In this document: piece by piece, positions 26,782 to 35,700 of the stretch | Layout of the letters: every line of letters begins with the position of its first letter | Numbering within the stretch: position 1 is the stretch's first letter | Assembly: GCA_025465535.1 (NCBI GenBank) | Contig: JAODMY010000021.1 | Location: 37,229-101,228 of the forward strand | Length of the DNA: 64,000 bases | Direction: 5' to 3' | From: Glaciihabitans sp. | Lineage (GTDB): Bacteria; Actinomycetota; Actinomycetes; Actinomycetales; Microbacteriaceae | The notes under the pieces: model-generated | Database searches by the model: none | Told to the model about the DNA's origin: nothing | The model's input: the letters and a program-made list of their open reading frames with translations, nothing else | Position numbers and translations under genes: made by a program

Positions 26782-27893
26782 TTGTGGAGCCGACGGACGC
26801 CATTGTGCGGATCACCTCGACCGCGATTTGCGGTTCCGACCTGCATCTCTACGAACTGTTCGGTCCGTTCCTCGACCGGGGCGACATCCTTGGCCACGAG
26901 CCGATGGGCATCGTGGAGGAGGTCGGGTCGGGTGTGCGGGGGATCGCGGTCGGCGACCGTGTCGTGGTGACCTTCAACATCGCGTGCGGGCACTGCTACA
27001 TGTGTTCGCGTGGCCTGCAATCGCAGTGCGAGACGACGCAGGTGCGCGACCAGGGTTCAGGTGCCGCGCTCTTCGGCTATACCAAGCTCTACGGCCAGGT
27101 GCCGGGTGGCCAGGCCGAACTGCTGCGGGTGCCATTCGCCGACTACAACGCGATCAAGATCGGTGCGGATGGCCCCGACGAGCGGTACCTGTTTCTCAGC
27201 GACATCCTGCCGACCGCATGGCAGGGAGTGGAATACGCGAACGTGCCCGAGGGCGGAACGCTCGCGGTGTTCGGACTCGGCCCGGTCGGCCAGTTGGCGT
27301 CGCGCGTCGGTGTGCATCGCGGATACCGCGTGCTCGCGATCGACCCGGTCGAGGAGAGACGCGACCTCGCAGTGCGGCACGGGGTCGAGGCGTATGACCT
27401 CGCTGAGGAGACCTTCGACGAGATTCGTGAGGCCACGGCGGGGCGCGGCCCGGATTCGGTTGTGGACGCCGTCGGCATGGAGGCGAGTCACGGTGGGGTC
27501 GCCGCTGTGGCGCAGGCGGCTGTCGGTGTCCTCCCGAAGGCACTCGCCCGGCCGGTGATGGAGAAGGCCGGCGTTGATCGGCTCGGTTCCCTGCATGGCG
27601 CGCTCGACCTCGTTCGTCGTGGCGGAACGGTCTCGATCAGCGGCGTCTATGGTGGCGAGGTCGATCCCATGCCCATGAAGTCGATGTTCGACAAGCAGGT
27701 GACCGTGCGCATGGGCCAGTGCAACGTGCGCAACTGGATCGACACCATCCTTCCGATCGTCGAGGATGCGGCAGACCCGCTTGGCGTGCTGGATCTGGTG
27801 ACACATCGTGAGCCGCTCGAGCGGGCGCCGGAGATGTACGAAATTTTCCAGAAGAAGGAAGACGGCTGCATCAAGGTCGTGCTTCGGCCATGA
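26718..27893 (+). CDS. Zinc-dependent alcohol dehydrogenase (MDR family)
   Basis: The product has 391 residues from ATG 26718. The catalytic zinc site is in STAICGSDLH and GHEPMG; four structural-zinc cysteines lie in CGHCYMCSRGLQSQC. NAD(P) binds at VFGLGPVGQLASR, with Asp in LAIDPVEERR suggesting NAD. The insert with GSLHGALDLVRRGGTVSISGVYGG and the C-terminal EIFQKKEDGCIKVVLRP are typical of the glutathione-independent formaldehyde dehydrogenase-like branch common in stress islands. The substrate is unproven. Confidence 0.9.
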   Translation: MRALTYQGKRSLSVETVPDPVIVEPTDAIVRITSTAICGSDLHLYELFGPFLDRGDILGHEPMGIVEEVGSGVRGIAVGDRVVVTFNIACGHCYMCSRGLQSQCETTQVRDQGSGAALFGYTKLYGQVPGGQAELLRVPFADYNAIKIGADGPDERYLFLSDILPTAWQGVEYANVPEGGTLAVFGLGPVGQLASRVGVHRGYRVLAIDPVEERRDLAVRHGVEAYDLAEETFDEIREATAGRGPDSVVDAVGMEASHGGVAAVAQAAVGVLPKALARPVMEKAGVDRLGSLHGALDLVRRGGTVSISGVYGGEVDPMPMKSMFDKQVTVRMGQCNVRNWIDTILPIVEDAADPLGVLDLVTHREPLERAPEMYEIFQKKEDGCIKVVLRP

Positions 27894-27912
27894 GCTGCTT
27901 GAAACTCGTCAA

Positions 27913-27935
27913 CCAAGGTGAACCCGGGCCCTTGG
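27913..27935. terminator. Hairpin between convergent genes
   Basis: CCAAGG pairs with CCTTGG around an 11-nt loop, 20 bp after the dehydrogenase stop and against the end of the convergent small membrane gene. No strong T-run is seen. Confidence 0.4.
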
Positions 27936-27936
27936 C

Positions 27937-28326
27937 CTAACCGAGCGTGTCCTCATCCCGCCGAGTCCCGAGATCGTCGTGGCGGTTTGTGCGCACATCG
28001 GGGTCGAGCTCGTCAGCCTTTCGCGCTTGCTCGTCAACCTGCACGCGCTGCGCATTGGCCTCTTCCAGACGTTCTCCTGCTTCGCGCCGCAGACGTTCGG
28101 CGTCCACTTCGGCCTGCTTGGCATCCGCCTGTGCGCGGGTGGCACGGGCTTCCTGTTCCTTCGCCGCTAGCGCAGTATCGGCCGCATTCTGTCGGATGTC
28201 AGCGGCGCGATGACGGTTAGCGTCTGCGCGGCGCCGCCTCCCGAAAACCAGCACGACGACGATCACGACGATGACGATCACGACCACGATGGCTATGACA
28301 AGCGCAATGGTCTGTTGGGGAGTCAT
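27937..28326 (-). CDS. Single-pass membrane protein with coiled-coil tail
   Basis: The product has 129 residues from ATG 28324-28326 (GGAAAGG upstream). A hydrophobic helix made almost only of Ile/Val (about residues 6-29) and an RRRR stop-transfer are followed by an Ala/Glu/Arg/Gln-rich heptad-like region (about 35-105) predicted to be a long coiled coil. The tail is polar and charged. I assign no function; similar small proteins are often stress-induced in actinobacteria. Confidence 0.75.
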   Translation of the reverse strand: MTPQQTIALVIAIVVVIVIVVIVVVLVFGRRRRADANRHRAADIRQNAADTALAAKEQEARATRAQADAKQAEVDAERLRREAGERLEEANAQRVQVDEQARKADELDPDVRTNRHDDLGTRRDEDTLG

Positions 28327-28512
28327 GGTAAGCCTTTCCACTTTGTTTTCGGACGAGTGAGATACGCGACCGCAGCGAGTCACGATGAATCGCAAACTTG
28401 CCGACGGCTGGACGCTACGCGCCCCAGAAAATCCCGACAACCGGCTGCCAGCAAGCCGCCGAGGGTGTATATCAGTCGTCGTGAATGAACGTCAACGAGA
28501 AGGAGGTTGGCA

Positions 28513-28779
28513 ATGCCTGGAACACGAGGATCAAACCTGAAAGATCCGGAACTGTACGAGGAGTTGCGCAAAGACGGCAACAGCAAGCAGAAGGCCGCGC
28601 GGATCAGCAACGCGGCGGCACAGCGCGGCCGGAGTGCCGTTGGGCGCAAGGGCGGAAAGTCGGGCGATTACGAGGACTGGTCAGTTTCGCAGTTGAGGGC
28701 AAAGGCCAGGGACATCGGGCTCACCGGTTATTCCGGGAAACGCAAAGCCGAGCTCATCGCTGCGCTTCGTAACAGCTGA
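28513..28779 (+). CDS. Small basic protein with Rho-N/SAP-like C-terminus
   Basis: The product has 88 residues with an ideal ribosome site (AAGGAGG at 28500-28506, six bases before the ATG). The N-half (GSNLKDPELYEELRKDG, KAARISNAAA) matches a small actinobacterial stress-type family. The C-half, WSVSQLRAKARDIGLTGYSGKRKAELIAALR, is a Rho-N/SAP-like helix-extended-helix that binds nucleic acid. The strong translation signal implies an abundant protein, possibly chromosome- or RNA-associated. Confidence 0.82.
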   Translation: MPGTRGSNLKDPELYEELRKDGNSKQKAARISNAAAQRGRSAVGRKGGKSGDYEDWSVSQLRAKARDIGLTGYSGKRKAELIAALRNS

Positions 28780-28780
28780 G

Positions 28781-30646
28781 TCACCGGGTGCGGGCCGATG
28801 CCTGCACGCCGCCCGCGTTGGCGACTTCGTCGATCGTGATTGCGGCGTTGATGAGGGCGAGATGGCTAAGAGCCTGGGGCACATTGCCGAGAAAGTCACC
28901 GGATTCGGCGTCCAGTTGCTCTGCGTACATCTCGATGTCGTTCGCCATCGCGATTACCGCATCGAACTGGGCCGTCGCCTCATCCATGCGGCCAACGCAG
29001 GCGAGTGCGCTTGCGATCCAAAATGCGCTCGCCACGAAAGTGCCCTCCTCGGATTGCATTCCGTCATAGCGATAGACCTGGGCTCCGCGCCCGAGTTGGG
29101 AGCGGATCGCGTCGATCGTCTGCGACATCCGTGGTCCACGATCGAATCCGCTCACGGAGTGCAGCAGAACCGAGGTGTCGAGCCTGTCGCTACCCGGGTA
29201 CATCACGTAGCTCCCGCGGCTTGCCGACCAGCCGTTTTCGTCGATCCAGGCGCGGATCGTGTCTCGTTCCCTGCGCCATCGATCGACGTTGCCGTCGAGC
29301 TGTCCGTCCTCGGCAAGCCCGATCGCGCGGTCGATGGCCTGCCAACATCCCATCTTCGATGAGGTGTAGTGCTGCTCCTCTTCGAGCTCCCACATGCCGG
29401 AGTCCGGCCTGCGCCAGCCGTCGCAAGCGCGGTCGGCGATGTCCGAGAGAAGGCGCGCAGTGCCTTCATCGATCACGTTGCCGTCTTTCACGTAGGTGAA
29501 CATGACATCCATGAGGTCGCCGTATATGCCAAGTTGCAACTGCTGCTGTGCCTGGTTGCCGCTGACAACCGGACGGTGGTTTCGCCAGCCGGGAAGCTGC
29601 AGTTCCATGACGTCGCCCGATGGCCGTGACCCGTCGAGCCCATAGAAGATGGACACCTCCGGACCCTCGGCGCGGATGGTGTCAACGAGCCAGGACACGG
29701 CGGCGTGTGTCTCCTCACGCAGCCCGAACCGCATGAGCGCACGCACGCTGTATGCAACGTCGCGCACCCAGGCAAACCGGTAATCCCAGTTCTTGCCACC
29801 GTTCTGACTCTCGGGAAGGGATGTAGTGGCCGCGGCCGCGATGGCGCCCGTCGGACTGTAGATGAGGAGCTTGAGGATGAGCGCGCTGCGGAGCACCGTG
29901 TCGGACCACGGCCCGTCGAACGAGAACGCCTCCGACCACGCACGCCACCTCGCGATCGTACGGTCGATACCCGCGTCAACCAGCTCGGGCGTGAGGATGC
30001 GCAATGGCTCGTTCGCGGTGGCGGACAGCGTCACGAGGTGACGCGAACCGGAAGCGGTGGTGAACCGCCCGAACATGCCGCTGGCGCGTGGTCGCGCGGG
30101 TCCGTGCTCGAACCCGCGCACGGCGATTGTGATGCCGTCGACGTGGGCGACGGGTCCATTGACGGTCTGCTCGACCCAGGGGGATGCCGTGTTGCCGACC
30201 GTTCCTGGCTGCACCGACCACTCGACGTCAACCGTCCCAGTGATTCCTTCGATGCGCCGCGCGAGTTCGACCCAGGGCAGTCGCCCCGCAATGCCCGTCA
30301 CGAGCGCATCGGTCACGCGCATCACGCCAGACTCCGTCGTGAACGTCGTCTCGAGCACATTGGTACGCGGAACATACCTGCGCTTTACCGAGAAGTCGCC
30401 CACGGGCCTGAGCGCGATGCGACCTCCATCCTCCGCATCCAGCAGCGCCGCGAAAACCGGTGGGCCGTCGAGGTCGGGCAGGGGAAGCCAGTCCATCGAC
30501 CCGTCGAGCGCGATGAGGGCCACCGTCCGTCCGTCACCGATGGCTGCGTACGAGCGCAGGGCCGCATATCCGCCGACACGCTCAGCCGGGCCACCCGCCC
30601 GGATAAGGCCGCGTTTGTTCACAATCCCAGAGTGACACGTGGTCAT
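28781..30646 (-). CDS. GH15 glucoamylase/trehalase-like glycosidase
   Basis: The product has 621 residues; no clear ribosome site marks ATG 30644-30646, and GTG at 30622 is an alternative. An N-terminal beta domain (YAAIGDGRTVALIALDGSMDWLPLPDLD) is followed by an (alpha/alpha)6 barrel with KNWDYRFAWVRDVAYSVRAL and, in the second half, EEEQHYTSSKMGCWQAIDRAI, where the acid and base glutamates of the family lie. Actinobacterial GH15 proteins of this length include trehalases and glucoamylase-like enzymes. No signal peptide is seen, so a cytoplasmic role on trehalose or storage glucan is likely. Confidence 0.88.
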   Translation of the reverse strand: MTTCHSGIVNKRGLIRAGGPAERVGGYAALRSYAAIGDGRTVALIALDGSMDWLPLPDLDGPPVFAALLDAEDGGRIALRPVGDFSVKRRYVPRTNVLETTFTTESGVMRVTDALVTGIAGRLPWVELARRIEGITGTVDVEWSVQPGTVGNTASPWVEQTVNGPVAHVDGITIAVRGFEHGPARPRASGMFGRFTTASGSRHLVTLSATANEPLRILTPELVDAGIDRTIARWRAWSEAFSFDGPWSDTVLRSALILKLLIYSPTGAIAAAATTSLPESQNGGKNWDYRFAWVRDVAYSVRALMRFGLREETHAAVSWLVDTIRAEGPEVSIFYGLDGSRPSGDVMELQLPGWRNHRPVVSGNQAQQQLQLGIYGDLMDVMFTYVKDGNVIDEGTARLLSDIADRACDGWRRPDSGMWELEEEQHYTSSKMGCWQAIDRAIGLAEDGQLDGNVDRWRRERDTIRAWIDENGWSASRGSYVMYPGSDRLDTSVLLHSVSGFDRGPRMSQTIDAIRSQLGRGAQVYRYDGMQSEEGTFVASAFWIASALACVGRMDEATAQFDAVIAMANDIEMYAEQLDAESGDFLGNVPQALSHLALINAAITIDEVANAGGVQASARTR

Positions 30647-30674
30647 TCACGACAAAAGGCATTGCCAAACCAAG

Positions 30675-30710
30675 CCTGGTCACCTAATCGACCCTGGTCA
30701 CCTAATCGAC
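30675..30710. repeat. Perfect tandem 18-bp direct repeat
   Basis: CCTGGTCACCTAATCGAC is present twice head to tail (30675-30692 and 30693-30710) in the 179-bp gap between the divergent GH15 and SDR genes. Just after it lies CGGCGG...CCGCCG enclosing the palindrome CGACTAGTCG. Together they look like a compact regulatory or structural element. Confidence 0.6.
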
Positions 30711-30825
30711 TCGGCGGGAGGCCGACTAGTCGACCGCCGGTGTGCGCCCCGGCAAGGCCTTGCCCACCGCACAGGGGCGTGGCAAGAGTAGTGGGGCGGG
30801 GCAACTAGAGAAGGGTTCAGATCCG

Positions 30826-31830
30826 ATGGAGCACACCGACGGAGTTGCCGTGGTCACGGGTGGAACGGCAGGCCTCGGACGAGCTATCGTCCGTGAATTC
30901 GCAGCCCGCGGTTGGGATGTCGCGATCCTCGCACGTGGCCAGGATGGCCTGGACGGTGCAGTCAGGGATGTCGAAGCGCGTGGCCGGCGCGCAATCGGTG
31001 TCCCCACCGACGTTTCAGATCACCGTCAGGTGGATGCCGCTGCCGACACGATCGAACGGGAACTCGGGCCCATCGCGGTCTGGGTGAATAACGCAATGGC
31101 GGGAGTGTTCGCGGAATTCACGTCAACCGACCCCGACGACTTCGAGCGGGCCGTCGCGGTCAATTTCCTTGGTTTCGTCAACGGTACAAGGGCGGCCCTT
31201 GCCCACATGGGCGAACGGAACCACGGCGCCATAATCCAAGTGGGCTCGGGATTGGCTCATCGGGGGATCCCCCTGCAGTCGGCGTACTGCGCCTCGAAAC
31301 ACGCCATCACCGGGTTCACCGAATCCGTACTGAGTGAATTGCTGCACGACCGCTCGGCGATCACGATCTCGCAAGTGGACATGCCAGCGATGAACACCAT
31401 GCAGTTCGACTGGGTGAAATCCAAGCTGCCCAAGCATCCGCAGCCCGTACCGCCGATCTATCAACCGGAGATCTGCGCGGCCGTCGTCGTTGATACGGCA
31501 CAGCGACCTCGGCGGCGCACCTGGGTGGGGGAGTCGACCGTCGCGACGATCCTGGGAAATCGCTTCGCGTCACGGATCGCAGACCACGGCGCGGCCAAGG
31601 GGGGCTACTCGGGCCAACAGGCGCAATGGTTGAAGGAGCCCATGTTGCCGTCGAATCTCTACACACCGGTCGACGGTGACCACGGAGCGCACGGCGCGTT
31701 CGACAGCCGTGCCCTGCGAATAACTCCGCAAACGTGGGCGATCCGCCATCGTGTGCTCATGTGGATACTCGCGGGTGTGACGCTCATGAGCGCCATCACG
31801 GCCGCGGCTGTGAAAGGCGCGCGCCGATAG
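30826..31830 (+). CDS. SDR oxidoreductase with C-terminal membrane helix
   Basis: The product has 334 residues from ATG 30826. The SDR fold occupies about residues 1-250: TGGTAGLGRA, NNAMAG in place of NNAG, Ser in QVGSGLAHRG and catalytic YCASK. The C-terminal ~80 residues go beyond the fold and end in one membrane helix (VLMWILAGVTLMSAITAAAV) with a short basic tail, so the enzyme is probably tail-anchored. The DUF72 gene follows 18 bp later. The substrate is unknown. Confidence 0.88.
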   Translation: MEHTDGVAVVTGGTAGLGRAIVREFAARGWDVAILARGQDGLDGAVRDVEARGRRAIGVPTDVSDHRQVDAAADTIERELGPIAVWVNNAMAGVFAEFTSTDPDDFERAVAVNFLGFVNGTRAALAHMGERNHGAIIQVGSGLAHRGIPLQSAYCASKHAITGFTESVLSELLHDRSAITISQVDMPAMNTMQFDWVKSKLPKHPQPVPPIYQPEICAAVVVDTAQRPRRRTWVGESTVATILGNRFASRIADHGAAKGGYSGQQAQWLKEPMLPSNLYTPVDGDHGAHGAFDSRALRITPQTWAIRHRVLMWILAGVTLMSAITAAAVKGARR

Positions 31831-31848
31831 GCGCGAGAGTTCACAGGG

Positions 31849-32691
31849 ATGGCCACGGCACGGGTGGGAATCTCGGGGTGGCGATACCCGCCCTGGCGAG
31901 GGGAGTGGTACCCGAAGGGGCTGCCACAGCGCCGTGAGCTGGAGTATTCGTCGAGCAGGCTGAACACCATCGAGCTCAATGGTTCGTTCTATTCGCTGCA
32001 GCGTCCGCAGAACTATCTCGCCTGGTACGACGAAACGCCCCACGACTTTGTCTTCTCGGTCAAAGGCGGTCGGTTCATCACCCACCTCAAGCGTCTGAAC
32101 GAGGTTGATGTCGCGCTCTCGAACTTCTTTGCGTCCGGCGTACTTGCCCTGCGCGAGAAGCTTGGGCCGATCCTGTGGCAGCTGCCGGAGCGGCACGCCT
32201 TCGACGTCGAACAGCTCGAGCGTTTCTTCGCCAGCCTGCCGCGCACCTCCTCCGAAGCGCTGGCTCTCGCGATGAGGCATGATGGGCGACTGGACGGCCG
32301 CGACTGGCTGGTGCAGCAGCCCGAACGACCCCTGCGACATGCTCTGGAGGCGCGGCATCCCGAGTTCATCGGCGACACCGTTGCAGCGCTGCTTCGAGAC
32401 AATGACATCGCTTTTGTCGTTGCCGACACCGCGGGCAGGTGGCCGCAGAATCGAGCGGTCACAAGCGATTTCGTCTACGTACGACTGCACGGTGCCGAGG
32501 AACTTTATGCGAGCGGCTACACGGACCAAGCGCTGGATGCCTGGGCCGCAGACACCCGGGGCTGGCTGGACTCCGGCCGTGATGTTTACATCTATTTCGA
32601 CAACGACATGAAGGTGCGCGCGCCCTTCGACGCGTTGTCGCTCGCGGCACGTCTCGGAATTGGGCAGCCCAACGGTCGGATCAGCGGTTAG
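31849..32691 (+). CDS. DUF72 (YecE-like) TIM-barrel protein
   Basis: The product has 280 residues. The family start RVGISGWRYPPWRGEWYPKGLPQ, the RLNTIELNGSFYSLQRP block, FVFSVKGGRFITHLKRL and YVRLHGAEELYASGY are typical of DUF72. The barrel resembles TIM-barrel nucleases and metal enzymes, but no confirmed activity exists for the family as a whole. CACAGGG lies before the ATG. It probably shares a transcript with the upstream SDR. Confidence 0.9.
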   Translation: MATARVGISGWRYPPWRGEWYPKGLPQRRELEYSSSRLNTIELNGSFYSLQRPQNYLAWYDETPHDFVFSVKGGRFITHLKRLNEVDVALSNFFASGVLALREKLGPILWQLPERHAFDVEQLERFFASLPRTSSEALALAMRHDGRLDGRDWLVQQPERPLRHALEARHPEFIGDTVAALLRDNDIAFVVADTAGRWPQNRAVTSDFVYVRLHGAEELYASGYTDQALDAWAADTRGWLDSGRDVYIYFDNDMKVRAPFDALSLAARLGIGQPNGRISG

Positions 32692-32761
32692 AACAAAACG
32701 GCCGCCGCCGGGTTCGTCGGAAGGATGGGGAACTCGCGCTTGTCGTCTGCATTCAGTCAAC

Positions 32762-32779
32762 CCCTGTCAGCAGGGTTTT
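32762..32779 (+). terminator. Short hairpin with T-run
   Basis: CCCTG-TCAG-CAGGG followed by TTTT lies 70 bp after the DUF72 stop and just before the next gene. It is a short but canonical rho-independent terminator shape. Confidence 0.5.
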
Positions 32780-32801
32780 GAGAGCTTCTAGGTTGAGCCT
32801 C

Positions 32802-33260
32802 ATGATCGCTCGACTCATTCGCTCAGTGCCTAACGGATTCGTTGCGGGACTCGTCGCGACCTTTCTCATGAGCCGGGGATTCTCGATTACCCAGTCGCTC
32901 GGCGCGATCAGGGAGCTACCACCACGCAAGGCCGTGAAAGCGGTCTCACCCCAGATCAAAGAGCCGAATCGGACGACCGTGGCAACCGTCTCCCACTATC
33001 TCGTCGGCGGTGGGTCCGGAGCAGCGTATGGAATGGCGAGTTCTGCAAATCCTCGCAGCCGTGGGCCTCTCACCGGACTGCTCTTCGGCCTGGCCGTCTG
33101 GATGTTCGGTTATGAATTCATCATGCCAAGGGTGACCGGGATGCCGCTCGCGCACAGGGACAAGCGATCACGTGCCCTGACGATTCTCATCGCTCACGTC
33201 ATCTATGGCCTGTCGCTCGGCACGGTGTCGCGATTCATGACCCGCAAAGCCGAGAGATAG
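32802..33260 (+). CDS. Small membrane protein (DUF1440/DUF6789-like)
   Basis: The product has 152 residues from ATG 32802. Hydrophobic segments include VPNGFVAGLVATFLM, the GGGSGAAYGM segment, LTGLLFGLAVWMFGYEFIMP and ILIAHVIYGLSLGTVSRF. The Gly-rich YLVGGGSGAAYG followed by PLTGLLFGLAVWMFGYEFIMPR resembles DUF1440/DUF6789 inner-membrane proteins of unknown function. The assignment is by pattern only. The next gene, a lipoprotein, starts 21 bp later. Confidence 0.7.
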   Translation: MIARLIRSVPNGFVAGLVATFLMSRGFSITQSLGAIRELPPRKAVKAVSPQIKEPNRTTVATVSHYLVGGGSGAAYGMASSANPRSRGPLTGLLFGLAVWMFGYEFIMPRVTGMPLAHRDKRSRALTILIAHVIYGLSLGTVSRFMTRKAER

Positions 33261-33281
33261 CCGCGGTCGAGGGGAGGGGCC

Positions 33282-33743
33282 ATGAGACACCGGCGACGAG
33301 CCACCCTCGCGTACTTCCTCGCCGTAATGATTCTGCTCGGGGCGTCCGGGTGTGTGACAAGCGAGGGTGGAGCGCTAGGCGAGATTGGTCGGTCGAGTGT
33401 GGATGCGTCCTCCGACGTGAAGTCCGCCGCACTTGCTCTACGGCTCTACCGGGATGGGCAGTCGACCGAAGCAGTGGCAGACACGGCGTTGAGCGACGCT
33501 CTCACGAACCTCACTGGGACGAAGTCCTCCGTCGCGTCGCTGTCCGTCGCAACTCGTGCGGAGCGCCGGGCACGAGAGGGCGCCGAGGCCCGGATCGATG
33601 AAGCGGTCGCTGCCGTGAACGAAGCAAGGAACGTGGTCGAAAAGGTGCCGGGTGCGGTGAAGCTGCAGCGGGCTATTTCCCACCTTCACGAGTCTTCGTC
33701 CAGGTTGAGCGGCCTTGCGAAGGATCTTGGACAACTCCCGTGA
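33282..33743 (+). CDS. Putative lipoprotein heading the Nramp-like operon
   Basis: The product has 153 residues. A basic N-terminus and hydrophobic core end in the lipobox LGASGC with Cys24, so it should be membrane-anchored outside the cell. The mature part is Ala/Glu/Arg-rich helix, with heptad-like SLSVATRAERRAREGAEARIDEAVAAVNEA, likely a coiled coil. No family was recognised. GAGGGGAGGGG precedes the ATG. Its stop overlaps the transporter start (GTGA), so the two are co-translated and may work together at the membrane. Confidence 0.8.
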   Translation: MRHRRRATLAYFLAVMILLGASGCVTSEGGALGEIGRSSVDASSDVKSAALALRLYRDGQSTEAVADTALSDALTNLTGTKSSVASLSVATRAERRAREGAEARIDEAVAAVNEARNVVEKVPGAVKLQRAISHLHESSSRLSGLAKDLGQLP

Positions 33744-34969
33744 AGAAGATCCTGGGACTTGCGCTCGGCATCCTGACTGCCATCGGTGGTTTCGTCGATA
33801 TCGGCGACATGGTCACGAACGCTGTTGTCGGTTCCCGGTTCGGCCTGGCTCTCGCGTGGGTGGTGCCAATCGGTGTGATCGGTATCTGCGTATTCGCGCA
33901 GATGTCGGGACGCGTCGCGGCGGTGAGTGGACGGGCAACGTTCGAGATCATCCGTGAACGTTTGGGTGCGAGGGCAGGTATTGCGAACCTCGCTGCATCG
34001 TTTCTCATCAACCTCCTGACCCTCGCGGCGGAGATCGGTGGTGTGGCTCTCGCACTCCAGCTGGCCAGCAGCATCGCCCCGGCGTTGTGGATACCCGTTG
34101 CCGGTTTTGCTGTTTGGCTCGTGGTCTGGCGGGTGAAGTTCTCGATCCTCGAAAACGTGACTGGCATGGTCGGGCTGACGTTGATCGTTTTCGCTGTCGC
34201 GGTATTCCTGTTGCACCCGAACTGGTCAGATCTCCTTACCCAGACCTTGCATCCGCGCGTGCCCAGGTCGGAAGCGCCGGCGACGTACTGGTATTACGCG
34301 ATCGGCCTGTTCGGTGCGGCGATGACCCCGTACGAGGTCTTCTTCTTCTCCTCGGGCGCCGTCGAAGAGAAGTGGTCGGCCAAGGACCTCGGGCAGTCGC
34401 GAGTCAACGTCCTGGTCGGGTTTCCCCTGGGTGGTGCGCTCTCCATCGCAATCGCGGCGTGTGCTGCGATCGTGCTCCTCCCCGGCGGAATCAAGGTCAC
34501 ATCCCTTTCGCAAGTGGTGATGCTGGTGGCCTCCGCAGGCGGGAAACTGGCCGTCGCTTTCGTCCTCGTCGGTATCGTGGCGGCCACCTTCGGCGCTGCC
34601 CTCGAAACGACTCTGTCGAGTGGATACACGCTTGCCCAGTTCCTGGGATGGTCGTGGGGCAAGTTCCGGCGACCGGCCGAGGCTGCCCGCTTCCACCTCA
34701 CCATGATCGTCTGCCTGATCATCGGGATGGGTGTCCTCGCAACCGGTGTGGACCCGATTGCGGTGACGGAGTTCTCGGTCGTATTTTCCGCCATAGCGTT
34801 GCCGCTGACCTATCTTCCGATTTTGATCGTCGCCAATGACCCGCAATATATGGGCAAATATGTGAACGGCAGAATCACGAACGGGTTCGGCGTCATCTAC
34901 CTGGTCATCATCCTCGTCGCATCGATTGCTGCGATCCCACTCATGATCATCAGCGGAGCCGGCGCATGA
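33740..34969 (+). CDS. Nramp-family-like divalent metal transporter with non-canonical metal site
   Basis: The product has 409 residues from GTG 33740, with about 11 membrane helices. Nramp transporters carry DPGN in helix 1 and MPH in helix 6. Here the first is D20-I-G-D23 and the second is Met195-Thr-Pro-Tyr198-Glu, so the coordinating Asn becomes Asp, Met becomes Thr and His becomes Tyr. The ion bound is therefore probably not Mn/Fe of the classic type; Nramp-related Mg and Al transporters also lack the Met. Four genes (lipoprotein, transporter, two barrel-like proteins) overlap end to end. Confidence 0.85.
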   Translation: MKKILGLALGILTAIGGFVDIGDMVTNAVVGSRFGLALAWVVPIGVIGICVFAQMSGRVAAVSGRATFEIIRERLGARAGIANLAASFLINLLTLAAEIGGVALALQLASSIAPALWIPVAGFAVWLVVWRVKFSILENVTGMVGLTLIVFAVAVFLLHPNWSDLLTQTLHPRVPRSEAPATYWYYAIGLFGAAMTPYEVFFFSSGAVEEKWSAKDLGQSRVNVLVGFPLGGALSIAIAACAAIVLLPGGIKVTSLSQVVMLVASAGGKLAVAFVLVGIVAATFGAALETTLSSGYTLAQFLGWSWGKFRRPAEAARFHLTMIVCLIIGMGVLATGVDPIAVTEFSVVFSAIALPLTYLPILIVANDPQYMGKYVNGRITNGFGVIYLVIILVASIAAIPLMIISGAGA

Positions 34970-35349
34970 CTCGCAGAAAACGCACCATCCTGATCGACGC
35001 GGAACTACACCTCCTCGACCGTCAGGTTCTCGACGTCGATGAGGTCCCCATCATCGTCGTCAGCGAAGTCGAGCTGAGTGACATCGAGTTCGACAAGCCG
35101 ATCCCCCCAAACGCGTCGGCGCCAACGATCACCGCGCTGCTCAGCGGACCGGTCCTCGTCACCCGCATATTCGGAGGCAAACCGCCGCGCTCCAGACTGC
35201 ACACGATCGACTGGAAGGTTGTCTCGAAAATCGGAATCGTGATCTCGCTGCGGGTCAAGGGATCGACCCTGGATGTGACCTGGGGCGAGCGTTGGATCAG
35301 CGAACACGTTATCCAGAGGATTCCGGGAGGCAAGAATGATCCTCACTGA
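34966..35349 (+). CDS. Hypothetical beta-rich protein in Nramp operon (PRC-barrel-like)
   Basis: The product has 127 residues, starting in the overlap ATGA with the transporter. The pattern AELHLLDRQVLDVDEVPIIVVSEVEL, then RSRLHTIDWKVVSKIGIVISLRV and WISEHVIQRIPGG, looks like a PRC-barrel: short strands with a ligand- or partner-binding groove, as in the domain next to MgtE-type magnesium channels. It likely senses or regulates the transporter from the cytoplasm (inference). It overlaps the next gene by 14 bases. Confidence 0.65.
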   Translation: MTRRKRTILIDAELHLLDRQVLDVDEVPIIVVSEVELSDIEFDKPIPPNASAPTITALLSGPVLVTRIFGGKPPRSRLHTIDWKVVSKIGIVISLRVKGSTLDVTWGERWISEHVIQRIPGGKNDPH

Positions 35350-35689
35350 CCTTCTCCAAAAGCCGGTTTACGACCACTCCAGCCATCGTCTCGGCACGGC
35401 GATCGACGCGCGCTTCGAAGTGGACCTGGATACTCACGGCCATCCGGGATCCGCGCGGCTCGTGGGTCTGATCGTCAGTCGGCACAACGCCGCGTCCTTT
35501 CGCGGGTACGAGCGAAGCGGGGTCGAGTCACCCTGGCCCATAGCCCAAATTCTTGAACGTCGACATCGCGGATCATTCCTGGTGCTCTGGGGAGACATCG
35601 AAGTGCTCGGCACCGCTGCCATACGGCTGCGCACCGGGTTCAAGCGGCATTCCTCGCAATTGAAGGAGCAGCGGTCAGCATCGGGATGA
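35336..35689 (+). CDS. PRC-barrel-like protein
   Basis: The product has 117 residues. The segment TDLLQKPVYDHSSHRLGTAIDARFEVD, then ARLVGLIVSR and PWPIAQILERRHRGSFLVLWGDIE, matches a PRC-barrel with the usual GxxVxD-like first strand pair. It overlaps the preceding gene by 14 nt, the tightest coupling in the operon, suggesting the two barrel proteins form a complex. The C-tail is basic and probably disordered. Confidence 0.7.
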   Translation: MILTDLLQKPVYDHSSHRLGTAIDARFEVDLDTHGHPGSARLVGLIVSRHNAASFRGYERSGVESPWPIAQILERRHRGSFLVLWGDIEVLGTAAIRLRTGFKRHSSQLKEQRSASG

Positions 35690-35700
35690 TGGCGCCCCTG

